Source of the DNA: Pogonophryne albipinna
Taxonomy: Eukaryota > Chordata > Actinopteri > Perciformes > Artedidraconidae
Length of the DNA: 64,000 nt
Assembly: GCA_028583405.1 (NCBI GenBank)
Contig: CM053256.1
Coordinates: forward strand, 25,951,325-26,015,324
Direction: 5' to 3'
In this document: positions 59,662 to 64,000 of the stretch, one piece after another
How positions within the stretch are numbered: position 1 is the first letter of the stretch
Layout: every line of letters begins with the position of its first letter
Program-made: the position numbers and the translations under genes
Notes under the pieces: model-generated
What the model was told of the DNA's origin: nothing
The model's input: only the letters and a program-made list of their open reading frames with translations
Databases searched by the model: none

Positions 59662-60663
59662 GTGAGTACATGAAACAAATGCCTTGTATTTACTTTTTTA
59701 CCCCTGATCTTGTTTTCGAGTCATTTATTATTGTTGCTTTTGTTGTACTTGATTTTGCAATGTTCCTCTTCACCGCTGTCTGGTAGAGTGGAGAGTTGGG
59801 GAGTTGACGTCAGCTACACTCGGTGAATGAATGCTTTGCAAGTAAAATCACCACAAATAAAAATAATAATGCGTTTTCTGGAAACTCAAAGAAACTTTAA
59901 AGAGTACAAAATCCTAAAAACATAATTAAAACAACACTCTTGCAATATATAAAACATAACATTATTTACAAATTAAAAGCAGTTCTGAAAAGGTGAGTTT
60001 TGATTTTTGATTTGCACATTGGGAGTTTGAGAATATGGCAAACGTATCCTAAAAGTATGTATGTGATATGTTTTACAGCTGCAATGAAGGTTTTATTGTG
60101 ACTGACTTCACCGGGAGAAATTATTTTAACTACAGACACTTACAACTAACCTAATAAAGACTAACTATAAAATCAGCGGTTTATTTGTTCAAACACCTGT
60201 ACTGCCAACAACAGCAGAACGACACATCTCCACCCTTTCCTCATACTTCAGGTGTAAATGAGTAACCAGGTGCTTGTGCTTGTGTTTGCTTTTGCGGCTT
60301 TCTTTTATTTATCAGTACATTTTATTTCACTCTTTCAACTGTCATCTTCTTACTCCATCCCCTTCCTGCCTCTCTGACGTCGTCCTCACCCACTGATGAG
60401 GAAACTGTTTATTTTGCGCGTGGAGCTGCTCATGCATTTCAGATGCTGGTGTTAGTTTCTGAGGTCCTGTTGTGGTTGCTACTGTGTTGAGGAATGACTG
60501 GAGAGTGCACTGTCATCACAAACAGGAAGTGGAAAAGTAGTGTTTGCATCACAAGTAAACAACGTGCAGCGGGGGTGTTCCGATCTGTGTTTGGCTGCTG
60601 CCTCGCACACTGCAGAGCAGAAAAATGGGCTGTCTCACACCATTTGGTGCGTGTGTGTGTGTG
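59662..60663 (+). other. tgfbr2 intron 3, first part, unannotated
   Basis: Intron 3 runs past the window end (at least 4339 bp). This 1-kb part has the GTGAGT donor and the stretch TTTCTGGAAACTCAAAGAAA with AGCAGTTCTGAAAAGGTG (about 59874-59995). The latter resembles the complement of the LINE end at 6420-6570, so a minus-strand LINE tail is possible. Confidence 0.45.
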
Positions 60664-61114
60664 GGTGTGTGCAGTGGCGAGCCGTCAGGGCCCTCTAGGC
60701 CCTCTGTGAGGGCCTAAGATATTCTAAAGAATAATTGTATATAATATAATTATAATAATTTTTTTTAAATATTTTTTATATTATTTTTTTGTTAAATGTT
60801 TCATTAGTTTTACCTAAATAACTTGATTTAATTGTATTTAAAATAACATTTCCAAAGAAATAAATCCTTAGAATCTGCCTGTTCAGTTTCTGTTGAAATT
60901 TGAAGGGTTAAATGCCGTCTCTGCAAGTTATGTGAAGACGGGAGAGCTTGTCGGTCCCTCTGTAGATTCACAGAGTGCCAGCTATAGTAACTCAATGAGA
61001 GAGTAATGTCAAATGACAGTACAATTGACCAATCATGTCTTCCCTCTAAATTGGTGGGCTTTATTTTCGCGGACTTTATGACAAGTTCCGCCCGCTGTGA
61101 AGTCTATGCAAGTG

Positions 61115-61310
61115 GTGCAGTGACGCGTCCTAAAACCCGGAAGTAAGCTGCGCTCGGATTCCCTCGACAGAAAGCAATGGGATTTCTCCATAGGATTTTG
61201 GAAAATAGCTTGAAATAAGGTCTGTGGAAAACGAACCTGTTAGATAAATGCACGTTTTGTTCAGCCTGATAATATCCACATGTCTACCCTACTTTTATTA
61301 TTTTCGAATC
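61115..61310 (+). mobile_element. Dispersed repeat (GTGACGCGTCCTAAAACCCGG), copy 2
   Basis: Follows the copy at 32758-32960 through ATTTCTCCATAGGATTTT, TGAAATAAGGTCTGTGG and CCACATGTCTACCCTACTTT. Here it sits inside the intron 3 hAT. Confidence 0.75.
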
Positions 61311-61745
61311 ATAAATCTAATCGATAGATTTATGATCAATAGATTTATAATTAGCATAAGTTCGTTCATGATGGCTCACTTCAGTGATAGTGATGACATC
61401 GTTTGCAAAAAAATTAACCGAGTCATTTTCAAGATTGAGTTACAATGATAAACTGGAGTGGCAAAGGATCAGCTGCATGACCCGCCATCAAGTGCTTCAT
61501 CCAAAAGGACAGGAGGATGGACTTTGTGTTTAAGTGATTTGATCATCAAAGGTAGGCCTAAGTCATTTTCAATGTGGGCCGCCGTGCCGACTTAATTCAT
61601 TTGTAATTGTTACTTGGCTGTGGGTGCCCTGTCATGATAGGTGTTTATATAAATGGTGTTGTTTTGTGTGGTAGAGGGTCGCTGTCATTGATGCGTTTTG
61701 CACCCCGGGCCGCTGTTTTGATATTCCGCTGAAGTAGGCCTATAT

Positions 61746-63580
61746 GCTGAGACCAGGGGCATCGCCTGGACCTGGAAACATTCGGGGCTTAGCCCACAGT
61801 GGAGGCGCTACAGTCGAATTTTCTACTGCAAGGCTCCCCACACGCACATACACAATTGCGCCATCTGGTGTCACAAACGTGTGCCTGCATTAGCTTTGTT
61901 ACGGCAATGGATTGTGGGAGATTCTCATAGCACGTGAGGATCTCTTGAGGGTAAGGTGCCTGTATTATCTCGGTGGACAAAATGTATGTTTTTATTTTAT
62001 AAGGACAATAACGTACTGTTGTGTTTGTTTAGTTTAATGTTAATTGTTCAATGCTCACAGTCACAGCAACTTTTTTTTTGTGTGAAAAACATGTTCTGAG
62101 TGATCTGTTGCCGAGGGGACACTACACCGGAGTTACATAAGCAGAGATAAAGTGCTATTTTGGTGGGAACTCACCTCCTCTGGGGTCCCCCAGGAAGATT
62201 TTTTTTAAATATTGAAGTTAAAAGCATCAATCTTGTGCACTTTGAGAGCAACATTAAGAGATATGGATACATCTCTCAACACCCATATGTAAAAAAAAAT
62301 AATCTCCGAATCAGAAACGGGTTTATTATTTCAAAACACTTCATTTTCCAATTAAATCATAAACTATGTCAAATTATTAGAAGTTGTTAGTAATCAGATT
62401 AAACAGAAAAAAAGGATGGAAGGAGGAAATAATAATCCCTCCTCACTTGCTGCTTCCCTCATCACTTGCTGTTTCCCTCATCCCTTGCTGTTTCCCTCAT
62501 CCCTTGCTGTTTGCGGTTGAAATGATCTCTTTTGCTGGCCAAACATGCTGGATGGAAAGCAGTGGTGTCTCACTTGCCTTGGCCCTATATCTGCAGTCCC
62601 TAAATCAGTCATGTTACCCATTGACTCTTGTCTGTTCTGGTGTTCCTGTTCATTGTTGTCTCCATTGTCGTTCTTGTCTGTTGTATCTCCTTCTTGTGTG
62701 TCCCTTTCTCCTGTTCTCCTTTCTTCATCCTCTACTCTGTTTGGCTCATCTGTGATGAATGTGTAGGTAAACACAAACAAGTATGTAAGTCAATCAGTTT
62801 CCAGCTCTGTCAAATAAATTTCAAGATACACAAATGTGTCTTCATTAAAATGAGTGTCACCACACTGTCACAAAATGTAATACTAACCAATTGAAAATAG
62901 TTAAATTTACATTGGAAACCTCTTGTAGATATCACTGTTAAGAGTAGTTATCTGCAAATAGGACATAATCATTCCTATACAAATGCAGTTTGAGTAATGG
63001 TTAGTAATGTTATGGCAACGTCAGTGGCCAAACAGCCACATTTACTGCTGAAAATATGTTCAAACATGCTGTGACACGCAGTGGCAACTATGCCACCATT
63101 TCAGCTGACTTTTCCTCAGAAATACCGTCACATAACATTCATATATTTCAGTGCTAGGTTGATGCTTAGCTAAGCTAACTATGAAACACTTTAACTGACA
63201 GGAGTCAGGATCAACTGTGTACTGTAAGGTAGCTTCTAGCTTCATGTCGAACACTGACAGTAAGTCAACATTTCCCAGAGAGCTTTCTTTGAAATCACCA
63301 GGTAACGCTAAAAAACACAACATTTAGATTGTATGACAAAGTGTTTATTTAATATATCTGGCTAGCTATAGCTACTTACCTAGAGAAGAGGGACGTACCT
63401 GTCAGCCAATAAAACATGTTTATTTCCATTCAACTCTCTGATTGGTCTGGTGGCTCTGTTGCATTCACTGAACACGGGAAATTACAATTCTGCCGTCCTC
63501 TAGGTAAAGTACGGTTAATGTATTATATTATTGATATAAAGCCCCGGATGCCTACCCCAGGCGACGCCCATGGCTGAGAC
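61746..63580. mobile_element. Nested hAT element (1819 bp), perfect 8-bp TSD
   Basis: CAGGGGCATCGCCTGG at 61754 and the near complement (CCAGGCGACGCCCATG) to 63572. GCTGAGAC flanks both sides (61746-61753 and 63573-63580). AGCCCC/GGGGCT motifs follow both ends. Frames at 62384-62894 on both strands run through a minisatellite and T/C-rich sequence; they are hydrophobic but have no recognised domain. Confidence 0.92.
62444..62511. repeat. 19-bp minisatellite (CCTTGCTGTTTCCCTCATC)
   Basis: Nearly four head-to-tail units inside the nested hAT. Confidence 0.9.
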
Positions 63581-63772
63581 GTAATAACTCTTCTTTTTTT
63601 TCGAGGGGGGGGGGGGGGCAGAGGGCCTAGGTATAAAAGTCACGGCTCGCCACTGGGTGTGTGTATATTTGTCTCGTGGTTTAGAGAGCTCAGACACATG
63701 GTTTCCTGTCTGTGTTTAACTCAAATCAGAAACATCTCCAGCACATGGTGAACAGCCAGACACACCTCTAGT

Positions 63773-64000
63773 CAGGAACGTGCACAGGTACGGGCTATTG
63801 TTGCCCGGGCAACGGCCCGTTTCCCCTTTTTGGCTGACCTGTCCCTCTGGAGAGAGTGAGAGTTATTTTTTTCTTTCTGTTGTGGTCGAATCACCATGAT
63901 AAGCCCACAATTAGTATTGTAGTGTCTCGCTGCGGGAAACACACCAGCTTCATTTTTCTTCTACTACTTCTTCTTCTTCTCCTTCTTCTTACATGTAATT
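63773..64000 (+). mobile_element. hAT end (CAGGAACGTGCACAGGTACG), cut by the window end
   Basis: From 63773 it is the complement of the right end of the 7311-8836 element: CGTGCACAGGTACGGGCT, TTGCCCGGGCAACGGCCCG, CTCTGGAGAGAGTGAGAG and AATTAGTATTGTAGTGTC all match. The other end lies beyond 64000. It is the third hAT insertion recognised in tgfbr2 intron 3. Confidence 0.88.

Larger units (their letters stand above)
60664..63663. mobile_element. hAT element (2984 bp) in intron 3, perfect 8-bp TSD
   Basis: CAGTGGCGAGCCGTCAGGG at 60672 and the complement ACGGCTCGCCACTG to 63655. GGTGTGTG on both flanks (60664-60671 and 63656-63663). Same terminus family as 37325-38621. It holds another hAT (61754-63572) and the repeat at 61115. 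A G-run of about 15 bases lies near 63605-63619. No transposase core seen. Confidence 0.92.

Noticed and set aside
62384..62894. Hydrophobic frames resembling a membrane protein
   Set aside because: They lie wholly inside a nested hAT, include a minisatellite, and overlap frames on the other strand. The hydrophobicity comes from T-rich composition.

Overview
The window looks like a stretch of a ray-finned (teleost) fish genome. The reasons are spliced vertebrate gene structure, very long CA/GT and GACA microsatellites, tRNA-derived SINEs with fish-type tails, L2-like LINE remnants, and a dense, nested population of short DNA transposons. I cannot name the species. There is no sign of bacterial, viral or organellar gene organisation; nearly all long open frames lie in repeats and are not genes.

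The one host gene I can support is the 5' part of TGF-beta receptor type II (tgfbr2) on the + strand. It has a signal-peptide exon at 44721-44787 and two extracellular-domain exons at 58160-58304 and 59468-59661. Intron phases run 1, 2, 1. Together they carry 12 extracellular cysteines, the full set for this receptor ectodomain. The transmembrane and kinase exons must lie beyond base 64000. Intron 1 is about 13.4 kb, intron 2 about 1.2 kb, and intron 3 is longer than 4.3 kb; all three are loaded with transposons.

Region by region. 1-6 kb: a SINE, three copies of a TTAA-flanked MITE (one holding a second TIR element) and LINE tails. 6.9-9.8 kb: a three-level nest in which a MITE contains an inverted copy of itself and a 1.5-kb hAT element. 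11-16 kb: a LINE fragment, fish MITEs, and a TIR element carrying a TA-flanked element. 16.6-20.7 kb: a hAT-like element enclosing a large inverted repeat, with an armless relative at 23.9-25.3 kb. 21.1 kb: a SANT/Myb-like exon remnant. 26.3-27.3 kb: a 0.95-kb GACA array. 27.9-31.9 kb: a TIR element whose left subterminal 20-bp motif has expanded into 104 in-phase copies, a satellite apparently born from a transposon end. 33.6-41.1 kb: TAA-flanked MITEs, a dead L2-like LINE, a hAT carrying a solo LTR, and duplicated segments, two of which preserve an empty site for one MITE. 41.3-44.1 kb: a hAT with two transposase 5' exons and a second hAT inside it. 44.2-64 kb: tgfbr2 with its repeat-filled introns.

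The clearest theme is nesting. Nine insertions have matching or near-matching 8-bp target duplications and CA...TG-type ends, the mark of hAT elements. The most unusual object is the transposon-derived satellite at 27901-29979. Identifications by family name rest on recognition of motifs, not on database searches.
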